From positions 1,327,001 to 1,391,000 of the forward strand of contig JAXRKN010000041.1 in the NCBI GenBank assembly GCA_038502055.1: a stretch of 64,000 nt of DNA, read 5' to 3'. Below, in pieces: positions 23,473-38,400 of the stretch. The notes under the pieces are model-generated. The model worked only from the letters and a program-made list of their open reading frames with translations, searched no databases and was not told the origin of the DNA. The position numbers and the translations under genes are program-made. The stretch is from Tanytarsus gracilentus. Taxonomy: Eukaryota; Arthropoda; Insecta; Diptera; Chironomidae. Position 1 is the first letter of the stretch, and every line of letters starts with the position of its first letter.

Positions 23473-26400
23473 TTAAATTGACTCCATTTGCTCCTCCAGA
23501 ATTGGCGGTGGTGATATTGAATTTTGCGGTTGTGTGTTCCAATTCGGATATAAAGATGAAGTGGTCTGATATTTGAAGAAAACAATTTTCGGTTATGAAG
23601 CGGTTGGTGATGGTGGTAATAGAGAGAGAGAAAGCAGCAAAGGCATAGGAGTGAAAGAAGAAAGAAAAATATTATCCTCAGAGGAAAATTTTTTTATTAT
23701 TTTTCTAATTATTTTATAAAGCAACAAAAAATCTCCTAAAATGATAATTTTTGTTTTGGTCAAAAATAAAAATAAAAAAACAAACATCAAAAAAATATTA
23801 AACAGAAAAACATTTTTTATTTTCACATCATCAAAAAAATTAAAAACAACAATTACAAAACACAAAAATGAATTAATAATAAGGAACAGAGTTTCAAGTT
23901 TATTTTGGCAAACAAATTTGATAATGGAAAAATATGACTAAGATAAAATAAACTCTGGAAAATACAAAAAGTTAAAAGCCACAAAATGCATAAAAGCTCG
24001 TATGGTCTATCGATAAAAAAATACCTGATGAAAGAGCGGTTGATGATGAAACAGATCATGAGAGGCTGCAGCAGCGGCAACATTTGTGCTAGCTTCGCTA
24101 ATTTGACATGAAGCCTGCAAGCTACTTGGCAAATTATTCCACATGCCAGCAGAATCAGATGCGGCAACAGCTGGTGGTTGCGGTGATAGCGATGGTGACA
24201 ATGAAGTAGAATTATGTAAGTGGGTTGTCTTCAGTAATTTTTGGGATGTCGTGGGATTTTCCACAATCTGCTGGAATGCCAACAAGTCCTCGGACTCACT
24301 TTCGCTGAGCGGGAATGGCAGTGGCGGTAAAATCTGCTGGGTTTGTGCAATTTTGTAGCTTTGCTGTCGTAGCATTTGGCGACGACTTAGACTCAAGCCC
24401 GCTTCGAGTGCTCCTTGCTTCTGTAAAATATGGTTGAGATTTAGTTCTTGATTCTTCCTTGATTTGTTTTTAGTCTGTGTGGAAAATTGAGCGTTTCAAT
24501 TTGGCTTCCCTTAAATCGAATTCTTACCTGTAAGATTTGTCTCTTTTGCTGAAGTAAACGATGCTGCATAAGTTGCTGTTGCAATGGTGGTTTTTGCTGT
24601 TCTTTCATCAGTTCATGCTTTGCTAAGTCACTCTTCATCATACCCACATAAGAGTCGCACGTAATTGCGCAGACATTTTTATTGAAGTAATCGCTTTTGA
24701 CTGGCACAACATGAAATTGACTGTGTTGCAACTGTCGAACATTCATCTCGTCCACTGGGACGCTTGATTGATATTGAGAGTTGAGTTGAGCTGCTTCTTG
24801 CTGTAATAAATGTAGTTCCAACACTCCTTTCGCCTTGCACGCCTCATGGAGTCTTTGGCTGTTGAATGCCACACTGCTCAATGGATTATCGACCTGACTC
24901 AAGAGTCCTTGAGCTACTAAGCCATCGCTCGCTCGTCTCCCTTCTCGGAAATCGACCGGTGAGCGATTTTGCACAGCACGACATGTCCCACCTTTTTGCG
25001 TATAATGTCCCATTGGATTGTTACGTAAAAATGAACATGGTGATTTTCCACCAGACATTGAGACATAAACACATGGATGATGAATTGTTGATGACGAAGT
25101 TACTGGACGACACATGGCTGCAAGAAATGAATTAACGAGCAATTAAGCATTGAATTAATTATTATTGAGGTCACTGCTTGATCAGGAGTTTAGCATAATT
25201 AGCGCAAAAAACACTCACCATCGTCCTTATGTTCTCCCTCATTTACATTTCCACTTGCACACGATGGCAAACTGCTCGCTAAATCTCCGCTACAGTCGGA
25301 TAAATTTAAATCGAGACTCTCGAATGTCGAAAAGTTGCTGCGCGATGAATCGCAACTTAAATTCTGACTTAGACTCTTGGATGGAAAATTTGTGACAACG
25401 CCACTCGATGAACTCGACGAAGCGTAAGAATTTAAGCGTTGAATTGTTGTCGAGGACATTGTGGTGGGTGTGGGCGTATCATCCATTTCTAGAGTGCGAA
25501 AGAGAGATTAATTTTGGTGAAATTGAGGTCATTCTCTAAATCCTCACCTCCATGATCATGATCGGTATCGCATCCCTCATCTGTGCTCGAGCTATATTGT
25601 TGTGTTATTTGATAATGTCTCGGTTGCATAGCATTGGAAGCATTTGCTAAAGCGTTAGAGTCTGCCGCTTGTTCCAATTGCTGTAAATACTGATAAGTAT
25701 GCAAATTGTTGAAGAAATCCTTAAACGGAGGCGTTGCTTTTGCCAAATCACCGAAATTAAGCATCTTATCTTTGCAACCTAATCCACCCAACGGATCAGA
25801 GTGACGTTGGGTCAAGTGTTGCTGTTGTTGTTGTGATGGCGGGATATCATTTGGATATCCATAAACACTGGCATTTGGTGATGGGCTCACATTTGTCTGT
25901 TGAACATAGCGCAATTGTGGAGTATCATTTTGAGGACGTGGTGGAGCATTCTGTTCAAAGTTTTAAGATTTAAGTTTAAGTTAAAATCAAAAAAATATTC
26001 AATGAGACAAAATTTACCAACCAAGTCTAGAAAACAAAATCAACTCAAACTTTCTTAATCAAAAATAATGGAGAAAATTTAAAAGCATAAGCAATAGTAA
26101 TAGGAACATGCTGTAAATGATAGAAGAGTATGCAAGATCATGAAAACAAGCGAGTGTTTGCTACTTCAAGGTAAACAGAATTTTTTTTCTAACAAGAATT
26201 GCAAAAAGTATGAATGTAGAAAACATTTCCTTGAGCTAAGAAAAGTCGAGCATACAGGGGAGTACATGAAAGGAATGCCACCTTTAAAATGCATTTCAAT
26301 GGAAATTTGAAAAATTTTAGTTACTCAACTACTGTACAAACCCCCTACACTTCTTTCATGTATAACATCTCCTTCAACAGATAATAGAATCAAAAGAGGA

Positions 26401-29400
26401 AATGAGAAAAAGAAAAATCAAATATTCACCGTGTGCTTTAAAATGAGAAAGCAGAAAATTTTATGTATTTTGTGAGTACGTTTGTAAGTGGTGTGTGGAT
26501 GTGTGAAAATAAAATGAAAAGTAAAGAAAAGAATAAAGAGTTGCAAGATCAAGTTTTTCCTCATTTCCATGAAGCTTTTATTAAATTCTAAACTTATGGC
26601 TTGCAGTGCAAGTTTTACTTTGAGAAAAAAATCAGTCTTGATAACAGAATAATAAAAATTATTTAAAGTTTGAATTTTAAAAAGATTTCATAGCTTTTCG
26701 TTTTTTGGTGAAGATAAAATATTTTGGTAAAATGAAAGGGTCGTTCGTAAATTCCGTCACGTTTGAAGGACTTTAAAAATTTGCTTCGAATAATTAAATT
26801 GTGAGATAATTTTGCGTGACGTAATTTACGAATTACTTCTGAGATAATTTGCTTAAGAGTATAAAACTTTTTAAATATAACATTGCAAATTTAAAAAATA
26901 AGTACATTCAAAAAAATGTAATTTAATTCCGTTAAAAATTTAACTTTTGAAATTTTTAGTACAAATCAATAAATTTTATAGAAAATTGAGTTTAAAAGAA
27001 TAAAAATATCTTTAATTTCCCACAAAAAAAAATAAAAAAATATTATGCATTTTAATCATGAATGTGTGCGTTGTGAAGTTAACAACTATAATAATAAAAT
27101 TCCAACATAGAAAAATTATTAGCAATAATTAATTACATCAGTTTGCACGGGCAATGGACTCTGCTGGAGGGTAGCAAATAATTTAGCTGCTTCCGCTGAC
27201 ATGTGATATGTTGAGAAATTCGGTACATGGGATTTGGAATCAAAGCTATTCGACGACGTAAGTACCCGTTGATGTGGATGATGATTATAGCCTCCCGATG
27301 ATGGCGATGGTTGTGGCGATGTGTGATGAGAAAAATGTCCCGATTGCGGATAAATGTTGTTCGATTGCTGCTGCTCTAATCCATTCGGTGGCATTTGCAC
27401 TTGAGATTGTTGAGCACGACTCGTGTCGACAACAGCTGTAGCCTATTTGGAAAGAAATAATTAAAATTACATATCCATTAATTGCAGTTGTTCAAATGAC
27501 TTACTTGCTGCAACAAGCGACGACAATCTTCGGTGCTCTGCTTGATAATTCGCTGAGCATCAAGACCACCGGCCAAGAATCGATTCGACGCAACACGTGG
27601 TGAAGAGTGCTGTATGGTGGCACTATCTCGCAAAATAATCGAATTGTTTTCCCTCGATCCTAACGATAATTGATTACTATTATTATTACTATTGCAACTG
27701 GTGAATGATGATGGCAAATTATTTGATCCACTACTGCCACTAAATGGTGAAGTACAATCACGTTCACGCGACGAATATGTCGATGAATTATAACCCGAAT
27801 TGTTGGTATTAAATGATGAGCCGCGAAAGTACGATGATGTTTGACTATCTTTAATTGATGGAGATGATTGCTCTCTAATGCTAGTATCACGCAAAATCAT
27901 TGATGGTAGGGGTGTTTGCATAATGTTTGATATTGTTTCCGAACTACGATTATTGGATGCAATTGAAGCATTATGACGGGGCGATATTGGTGGATCGGAT
28001 CTACTATAAAAAAAAGTTTAAATTTTGATGTGCAAAAAATGGCAAACGCTTACCTTTGATGAGTTCCTAATCCTAATTTACGCATCGCCTGTTCTGCAAT
28101 TGAGCTAGGTCGACGTCTTTGGGAGTCTAGAGAGGGATGCTTTGGTGTTCCATTTTGAGGTTGCTGGGCGACTGCATTTTCTTGTGACATTGAACGGTTT
28201 TTGAGACGCTCGAGAAGAAGCAAATAAAATGCCTGATAATGATCGTAGCTGTTTGACTGCAAAATAAGGTCAATGTGATTTTTTTTCTATTTAAAGGAAT
28301 TCAACAAAAATTACCTTCAAGCTTTCTCTAGTTCTCTGTGCATCGATGCCTAAGTTCTGCATAATCCTCAAGATTTGATCGTTGGGTTCGTATACACTCG
28401 GATTCATGGGAGTGCTCACCAATGGCATTTCTATAACTTCTACCATCATCCATCGATGCCTTTTAATTTGGTCAATTGTAACTCGTCGACTCGGCTCGAG
28501 AACCAACATTTTTCTTATCAACGATTCACAATCTGTAGGATAAAAAAGTTTTCGAATTTTTAATAAAATTCTTGAGCGTGCTTAATAAAGTTTCGTATTC
28601 AAATTGAATTGAATTAATTGACAACTTGCTGCTTCATGACGATGACAATTTTCATTGGATAGAATTTTGCTAATTTTTAAAAAGGATGCGCAAAAAGTTT
28701 TTCAAAATTAATTAAAAAATTTGTAATGTTAAAAAAATTAAATTTTCGAGTTTTATAAAAAAATGCGCAACCCACAAATTGCCCTTTCTGTGAATTCCTA
28801 TTCAATTGAGTCCATAAATTAACTCCCAGTGAAGGCTTAAGGAAAAACAAGAAAACTTTATTTAAATCGACTTTCTTTCGATTGTGTGACATGTAAAGCT
28901 CTGAGTGCTTTGACATTTTAATGTATGCGCATAGCTAAAGCAACGTTGAACTAAATTTCATTTAATTACAGAATGAGAAAATAATGGAAATTTGTCTCGA
29001 AACATTTTCATGTAAATTTTTTCAGAGTGCATGGTAAATTCTTCTTCTTCATTTGTCCATCGAATGGCAGCAAAATGATTCAATTACGATAAAAAAAGAG
29101 ATTGTAGCAAAGTTGCAATATCAGTGGATGAAACTTTCTCATTATTCTGCACAATTTGCAAATTTACATCATAAATTATGAGAATTTTGCTTTTTCATTC
29201 CACGAGCTTAAAGCAGCCACAGAAAAATACACACTTTTGTGTCATTATGTTTTTGTCGCTCTTGAGGCTTTTGTGCGTCGCTTCTGTTTTTCACACTGTT
29301 TTTATAGTTATAAAGTTTTACGGTTATTGCGTTATATTAAAATCATAATACAGAGGATGGTCGTGGTCTTGAGGGAAAAATAAGGATTTCAGAAAAATAT

Positions 29401-32400
29401 TTTTGAAATCAAAAAATGACTTGTTTAATTTTTTGCAAAAATGTTTAGAGTTGAAATGGGAAATATTAGTTTTTATCATAAATGATGCATCTTCTTATTT
29501 CCCGACTACGTCAACGGATTCAGACAGCTTCCTTAACTCACAAAGATCTCAGATGCGGTAATAAAGCAGAGCGGACAAGAAGAGGAAGCATTAAAAGAGA
29601 GAGAAAAAAAGCTCATTTAGCTCAATTCACACACAAAGCGGCAAACAAGCGAGTGAGAAAAGTTTTTCTGGATAAAAATGTCGTTGACAATGTGAATATT
29701 TTTCGTTATCTGATAGGCACATGTTTGAGGGGTGGATTTATTAACATTCTGGCGAAAAAATGAGCATGGAATATTAAAGCGACTCTTATTGTAGGTTAAA
29801 ATCCGAGGTGACATTGAGTTTGCATCAGATAGAAAAAGACATTTGAAAAAATTATGTGACGATAAGAAGAAGGTATTGATGAGGTTGAGCTTAAGATGTA
29901 TTAAGCACGTGCTTATGTGATGAAAAAAATTCAATATGTTGTAAGGTAGACTCGATTGAGTTAAGGATATTCTTAAATTTTTTTACCGACTTCTATCTCA
30001 AAACTAAATTCTCAATATTTAAAGTTATTTCGAGTCATGTCATCAACACATTTTTTAACAACCCTCGCATCCCGCCTACGTTTTAATTCAATACACTGTC
30101 GGCTTTAACCTTATTAAACATTTTCATCTTAAAATATTATTTCACCCCGCAAAACTAAACTCCTCTAATCAAATCTCGTACGTTCCTGTTCCGTGTAATG
30201 ACGAAAATTAAATAGAAAGAAGATTAAGGTAAACTCTTTGGTATCGTGTACCTCCATTCGACTATTAATGAGCTTATTTGGCCATTTGAAAGGGGGCGAA
30301 AAACACACAGCAACAAATTTTCCCTTCATTGACGTCATTATGTGGTAAAAAAATTAATGAAGGTTTTTTCTGGCGTGTTTGTGTGAAACCGATATGTTTC
30401 ATTGAGTCAAAAGCTACAAAAAGTTTTTATGTATATTTGAGAATAAAAGTCGAGTTGTGAAAATTTTCTTTAAAAAATCTATTTCCATCATTTGTTCTAT
30501 AATCTCTGACGTCATTTTTTCCCACAATTCAAAAAAGATGTTGACCACATTAAAGATATGCGTAAATGTCACGATGTCTTACACAAAGCTGATTACGATT
30601 CTATTTTTATGAAAATTTAACCCACATGTGAGGATTTTTGTGACACAAAGACATGAAATAAAAGAAGTTCTTGGAAGCATGAGAAAAATATTCAAAAGCC
30701 TGAAATAATTTTTAGCTTTTTTCGTTTTAATCGTTATCTCTGTTATTCGTATGTTTGAAACCCACGCAATTTTGCTGTTACAATCTGTGAAATTGATTTT
30801 TTAATCAGATATCGACTAAATTTTTTATTGTTCGTTTTTATTATTATAAATATTCAAAAAATGACTTTAGAAATTTTCAGCAAAACCATTCAAAAATTTA
30901 ATTGCCAAAAATTCAAAAAAGCTTTCTTCGAAACACAAAACCCCAACAAAAAATATCTTTCAATCAATTTCATCCCTGACAATATAAAAATAAGAAAAAT
31001 CACATTTTCATGTCTCAAAACAGCATGAGATTTATTTTAAGAACTAAATCGATGTTTCCTCAAAGGCACACAATGTGATTGAACATGCTTTTTATAAAAA
31101 TGGAAAAATACATCGAATCGATCATTGTTATATTTAAAATCAACATCAGGTGTATCATCATGCCGATTTCATTGTGTCTTCTCAAAAAATGATGTTTGTG
31201 GCATTTGCACAATATTTTCTAAAAATAAATAAACGAGGATTTGAACGAAATCCTCTGACACATGGAGCTTTCACTCTATGCAGTAAAATGTGCTTTAATA
31301 TCTTGAAAAATTATTCGAAAAATATTTTACCTGAAAACGTAGGCATTCTTCTTTTTTAACTTAATTTAATTACATTTTGTTACCAGCACAATGCAGAGAA
31401 ACACCTTTGCATTTTAATGAATGTCATTTTCTCTCCTCTTTTATGTTCATTGAGAAGCTTTTTATTTCTTTTTTATGGTCGTATTGAAGGCTTTAAATGG
31501 GTGAAGAGGAAAAAAGATATGCAAGGGAATTTTACCTTTTAAAGAGTTTCAAAGCAATTAAGGATTTCAAAAAACTATTTTCAACCCTTGCTAGAGCCTA
31601 CATACCTTTAATAAAGAATGAAAACAGAGCTTGATAAGCTTCATTTCGTGTGAGAAAATCTTTTTTCATTTCTTCAACATACATTAAGGGATGTAAAGTG
31701 GAAAGGCAAAATTTTAGGTGGTACAAAAATATATGAGGAGATGAAAATTAGAGTACTTTACAACAACATGCTAAGTAATGGTTGTGGTGGAGAATGAAAA
31801 AGAGTTTCGACGACAAATGAATTGAATTTTTTACTTCTTGACTTTCGATTACTTTTTTTTGGGATGGGATGAAAAACTTTTTTTAATGGAAATATCTCGT
31901 GAGACAAAAAAGTGCTTTTAAGAGAAGCAAAAAATTATTTGTGAAGTGAAAAAGAAGTAAATTTAGCTCAGAAATTTTGTTTTGTGAATAAAGATAGAAT
32001 GATTTAAAAATTATATTTTCTTCAAACACGATTGTTCATAGAATATCTAAAGAAACAAAAATGTCTGAAACCGATTCGGGACCGATGAACTCTTTGTATT
32101 CTTTTTTAATGCAATGGTGATGTAAAACACAGACACGACCAACACTTACACTCTCTTTCACGCTTTTTCACTACATGTCATCAATCACCGTAGATAAAAT
32201 GCTGTGATTTCTAAAAACAACGTTATCGATTGAGAATTTCAAGTTAATAAAATTTAAGTATCGATTGCCAATTTTTTAATCTTATTTAGACAAAAAATCA
32301 GAAGAACTTCTGTATCGGGTCGAATATTAAATTAAATTAGAATTAAAATTTATTATACAAAAAATCTCCCAATTTATACTTGCGTCATTAATGGACTGCC

Positions 32401-35400
32401 ATAATTTATATGGAGTGAAAGTGAAAAGTTTTATTGCTTACCCTAAACCTCTTTCATGAGGATAAAAATCTCATTATTTTTTTCAAAAGCACTATAGTAG
32501 AAAACAAAATTAATCTCAAAATCATCAGAGAAATATTTCAAAATTATAGAAAAATCAGGGAAAAATCTCAAAAATTTCCCACCCTTCATTAATGATTTTT
32601 CAAAGAAGAAGCTCCAAATGACGTTGAAACGGTATGAGAAATATTTCATTTTCCTCATCACGCATAGTTTTCCGCTCTTAATTTTTTCAATGAAGCCACA
32701 ATGACGTCAATGAACGAATATTTTCCATTTCTGTGCAGGCAGAAAAAGTTTTTAGTTAAAATATCGACGCCAACACCTTCTCGAAGTAAATTTCCATGGA
32801 GATTATGTTTGGTTATCTCAATAAATACGCAACAAAGTAAAATTTACGCGCAAGAAGAGTTTGTGGTTGTGGGCGTTGAATTGCATGGAGACACATGAAG
32901 GCAAACGATGACATTGATGTATGTCATAAAATTAAAAGGGTAGACGAAGATTTTCTAGGCGAACATTGTCGAGTAAATATATGAAAAAGGATCACTTTTG
33001 ATGAGGTGATTTGAGCAAAGTTTATGATTTAAAGTCTCAACCTTTAACCTAAAAATTCTCTCACATCCACGAAAAAAGTTCTTTTTGGTAATGAAAACTT
33101 TGCTGACGTTAATCTTCTTATCAAAATAAGTCAAAGTGTCATTAGCTTGAGCAGTGCAACATCCGTAGCAAAAGATTATTATGTACCCACACACAACAAC
33201 CCTAATGACCGTCATAAAAATTAATAACTCACCTGAACTCATAAAAAATGGAATCCTAAACCTTCCCGATAGTACTCGATCGCGTAATGACTGTAATGTT
33301 GATCCATCGAAGGGTAGTGCACCGCATACGAGCACATATAAAACGACACCGAGTGACTGTGGAGAGAAAGATGAAATGAAAGTCATTAGTGTCATCGAAT
33401 TACACGCAAGTCAAACTTTTAAATACAGAAGCGAGAATTTCGCCGCAATGTGTATAATTTAAATTTTATGCGCGTTGCGAGGTTGCGGTAAAAGAAATGG
33501 AATATAATTTATTTTTAAGTAAAATGACAGTGAACTTTTAAGAAATGAGAACTGACGTATAAAATTAAAAAAGTTTTTTGTTGAATTTTTTAGAAATTTA
33601 GATCCTATTTTAAATTTTTATATCTTTCATGATAATTTAAAATCTCAAAAATATTTCTCGACAGACAATTTTTCCGGCTTTTTTCACAACGATCACTTGT
33701 TATCGGTAGATGTCTCATACTGTTTACAAACATCTATTTTTACTTCATTCTCGTGTATGGCATTTCATTTGAAGTAATGTGAAGGTGAAGAATTCAATTG
33801 TTTTTCAATAGAATAAATATTTATTCGCATTCTGAACAGTTTGAATGTAAACACACGAATATGTGCGTTAAATATTTGAAAAGCATTAAAGTATGAAGAA
33901 TTCGTTTATTGACCGATAATGAGCAGAGTTGAGATTTTTTTAAAACAGAAAATATTGTTGAGTTGTCAGTAAATTTTAAACTTACCCAAATATCAATTTC
34001 AGGTCCAGTATACTTTTTTCCTTCAAACACCTCCGGTGCAGCGTAGGGTGGCGACCCACACCAAGTGCTCAGTAGGTCGCCGGGCGTATAAAAATTTGAA
34101 AACCCAAAATCGGCAATTTTTATATTCATATTTGAATCCAAGAGAAGATTCTCAGCCTGTAAACATTGCGAAAAATCATTTGAATATTTTGAAAAACAAA
34201 AACGTCATCAATTTTTATTTTTAGCATCGGGAGAGGAGTTTCCTCACTCAAAAAAGCGATAATTTATTAAAATAACGAAAATATCTTTCTTTTCACCGGA
34301 ATATTTGGCACTTTTATATTTTTGTGTGAGTGCGTGGTAAAATTTTATCTCTCGAGGTCGTTTGAAGACAGAAAATTTTCTTTAACAATTTTATTTAATG
34401 ATAACTAACTTTCTGTTTTCTTACTTTTTTGCGAACGCTAAAAATTAATTTTTAAAAGAAAAATATTTTCGAAATTTTTTTACTGCAACTTGCTGCTTTT
34501 ATGGAAATTTATACTGAAACGTAAACAAAATTGAGCAGCCATAATGGTGTCTTGGTATTTCCTCCCATACGATACATAAATTTGCATAAACAAAGAGATT
34601 GAAAAATATAAGATTTTTTCATCACAAAGAGTGTGCAATGGTTGAAAATATTTTGCTGAAGTTTATGTCGAAAATAAAGAGGTTTTTTAAAGTCATAAAA
34701 AATTGAGATATTTATAATTTTTTTTTGGCTTCAACTTTTTTCCCTCTGATACTAAAATTTTCCATCAAATTATTTGACTTACCTTAAGGTCTCTATGAAC
34801 GATATTTTGAGAGTGACAATATTCGACGGCAGATAAAATTTGCCAGAATTTGAGCCTTGCTGCACGCTCATTCAGTCTACCATATTTTGCAATATAATCT
34901 GAAATTAATGAGAAATCGATGATTAAAAAACATGTTCGTGATAGAGTTGAAATTATTTCTACGAAGAACTTGTCAGTGCCAGGTATATGACGCAGAATCA
35001 TAAAAATGAAAATTTATGATTTTTTCCGAGCACGAGTGTTGATTTTACATGAGAAATTTACAAGAAAAAAGTTCTGCAAACAATGCAACCCATTTTTACA
35101 ACTCACCAAATATCTCTCCTTGACTAGCGTATTCACTGACAATGTAAATCATGCTCTGACTCTCCATCACCTACAGCAGAAAAATTGAAAAAAATATGTG
35201 CATTAAATTCAATTGAAATTCATCGTATGCTTTCGTCAATTTCCCAATTCAGCCAAGAGCGATTTGCGCTAGTGACGTTTTGCAGTAAAATAAAATCCGC
35301 TCATAAAAATTCATCACTCGAACGATGTCAAATTTCAATTTTTTCTATTTTAATATTTCAAACTCTGACGACGATGACACATAGTTTAAATTCTAATTTT

Positions 35401-38400
35401 AGTGATGTAATTATTTAATCCCTCTAGCAATAAATCAAAAAAAAAACGTTTTATTTCAACATTCATACCTTGAGTGAAGTTCACGAAAACTTCAAGCACG
35501 TGCTCGACTCGAAAAAATCGCGACGAGCACTCACTTTACAATATCAAGGTCAATTTGGTTTTCGATTTGAAGTGCAATTGTGTTTATGTCGATTTTTCTC
35601 TTTCACTCCACAACTCAGTCTCTATGACGCACAATGATGATTAAGAAGATAGAGCGAAAAGAATTTTCATTTAATGAAAACGAACAGGCGTCATGAGAAG
35701 TGGCGGAAAAAAGTTTGCGAGCATGTGAAATCGACGGCTTTAAATTTGTAATTTTAATTAGTTTCTTCTTATTTTATTGCTTTTTATTAACGTCATCGAG
35801 GGAATTAATCATAAATCAGACATTGAATTTTGTAAATAAATTAAAGACACTGCACTGTGAATATTTCAAGAGTGTATTGACTATTTAATTATTTAGAAAT
35901 GAACGCATATTTGAATAAACTGCTGAACGACTAAAATAAAAAATGATATACATTTCTGGTGATTAAAGCCTCGTGAGGCCTCGCAGCAAGATTTTTCTGA
36001 ATATTTTATTTTTCACTTTTTAATAAATAAAAAAAATCCGTTAAATTTCAAAAAATCACTCACTATCAATGTGTTGTTTTTATGATTTTCATAAATTTAC
36101 GACCGTTTCACCCACACCACACGACAGCGCGTAAAATTTCACTGGTGACAGATTATTTTTAAATCGTTTTTTATTTTCTCGAACTTCCTCGATGACGAAC
36201 ACAACTTGACGACATTGAAGGTCATGTTCATGGCAATTTTCTTCTTCCGTCTCGGCGACGGTGTAAATATTTCTCATTAAAATTTATGCTCTAAAATTTT
36301 TCTTTATCTTAAAAGTTGATGTGAAATTCAATATGGAAATTTTTCGTTCTTCTTCCGACTCATTTTTAGCTTTGCTTTATTTTTTAAATTGAGAGAAAGA
36401 ATTTATTGTTATATTCATGTTTCACATACGACGACTCCGATAGAACGAAACGTTCAACCCTTCTTAGTTAGATTCAATTTTCATTTAGGTCAAGTCGATC
36501 AACGGGTTCATTGATGTAACGTCTGATTTCATAAATTTGTTAATTTTCATCGACATAATTAGTGATGCATTGCATCAACCGCTTTTAATTCTTTGATCGT
36601 GTTGAGAATAATTTTTAAATTTCAGATACATTCTTCAAATATTTGATTGATTGATTGATTGATGACTGAGAGGTAGCGCGTTGGAGTTACCAAGGAGACG
36701 CAAACCATGCAGAACTCTTAAGATTTCTCTTAAGAATAGAGTATAAATACCCCTTTTTTCCCCTCAAAAAGCAGGCGTCCCCGCGGGAATCGCCCACCTC
36801 GGGAGCTGCAACACACGTCTTGAAAAAGACGCACTAGCTTCAGATACATTCTTCAAATATTTTTATATTAATAATTTCCTTTAAACTCTTTTATTTTTTT
36901 GAACGTTTCCATTCAACGAAAACAAGAATAATGACAGTTAAATCACGATGGATTGCTGACATTTCGCGCTTCGAGTTTATTCGTTTTTTTCTCATTCATA
37001 AATGTTTCAAAGTAGAGCCGCAGTTTCACAATTGACGTCATTTCGAGTAAAATTTATTTACATAAAAGAATTTCGGGTCATTGCGATGATTTGTGATCAA
37101 TTATTCAATATGATTTATTGCAGTAAAGGAATATTTAGACTTTTTGCACTGTTGAACTCATTTATAAAAATTTATAATCAAGGGATGGAAACATTAAAAT
37201 AATTCAGTAAATTATCAACTTCGTAGCTAAATTCCCTTGCAAATGTATTTCAAATGTACAAAGAGCTGTAATTTCTAGTGACGTCAATCGAAAGCATATC
37301 AATGCCTTGATAAATTACCTGATACAGTTTTATTATGTGCGGATGATCAAGTCTCTTCATTATTTCAACCTCGCGATAAACTTTTTGAAGATTTCCAGCA
37401 TCCAATTGGGTTTTATCGATAATTTTAATGGCGACCTGCAAAAATAAGAAAAATTTCATGGTTAATACCGGTTAATAATAACTTTTGTTATTGAGAAAAT
37501 CAATTTGAGATGTGTTGCGAAATCATAGATAGAAAAATATTTGAACAAAAAACTTAGAGCTAATTATTGACATGATATTTGTTAATTTTTTTTCAATTTT
37601 AATTAATTTTTAGAATTTGGCAATTTTTTTTCTGTCATGTTTAAAATTTGTTTGGCACGTTCATGCTCTGTTAATTCTTGAGAGAATTTTGTACATTTAA
37701 GCAAAATGTGACGCAAGAAAAATTCGAAAAGTGTTTTCGTTTAATAAATTTCAATTTCTTAAAATTGTTGCAATTAATTATTAACCACTTAACACCTCAT
37801 AAAAAAGTTATAAACATTTCTCTTCCTTACATTAACACAAAAAATAGTGTCAAAGGAAATTATTTCAGTAATTTACACTTTTTCTGTTGAAGAGCAGGAA
37901 ACTCATTTTCCAATTATCATTTAATTAACTCTGCTTCATTGCTATTACATGTCTCACATGTTCTCATCTCCCAACACGGGAAAAAATCCCCAAACACTTA
38001 TCATAATTTTGTATTTTCAGCACGTGTGTTTAATCGATTCATAAAAGTGAGAAAATGAAAGCTTTAGCAGCAATGAAAAAATACAGCTGAATATTAGCAA
38101 GTGGCAAAAACGATGTAATAAGAGAAAAGAAAACTATTTATGCATGTATTACGTGCCACTACAGAACTCGTTATCTCTTAACAAACTTTTTTTTTATCGA
38201 TGTCGGAGCAGAACTTTATGATAACTCGATTGAAGTCAGAGTTTATGCAAAAAACTAGACATAACGATGAGACTTGAAAAGGTTCAGAAGTTTTGAATAA
38301 ATTTTAACTTTTAAATTAAGGTTGACATAATTTCTAAAGGTTTTTTAATGCTACACATATTTAACTACTAATCAGATAACTTCTTAACCCTCCACATTAC

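Noticed and set aside
24143..25395. Plus-strand frames across 24-25.4 kb
   Set aside because: They are shadows of Sik2 exons, whose minus-strand reading contains conserved SIK motifs.
36661..36710. Possible tRNA A-box (GAGGTAGCGCGTTGG) in the SINE-like insert
   Set aside because: No B-box is found at the right distance, and the orientation is opposite to that set by the tail.
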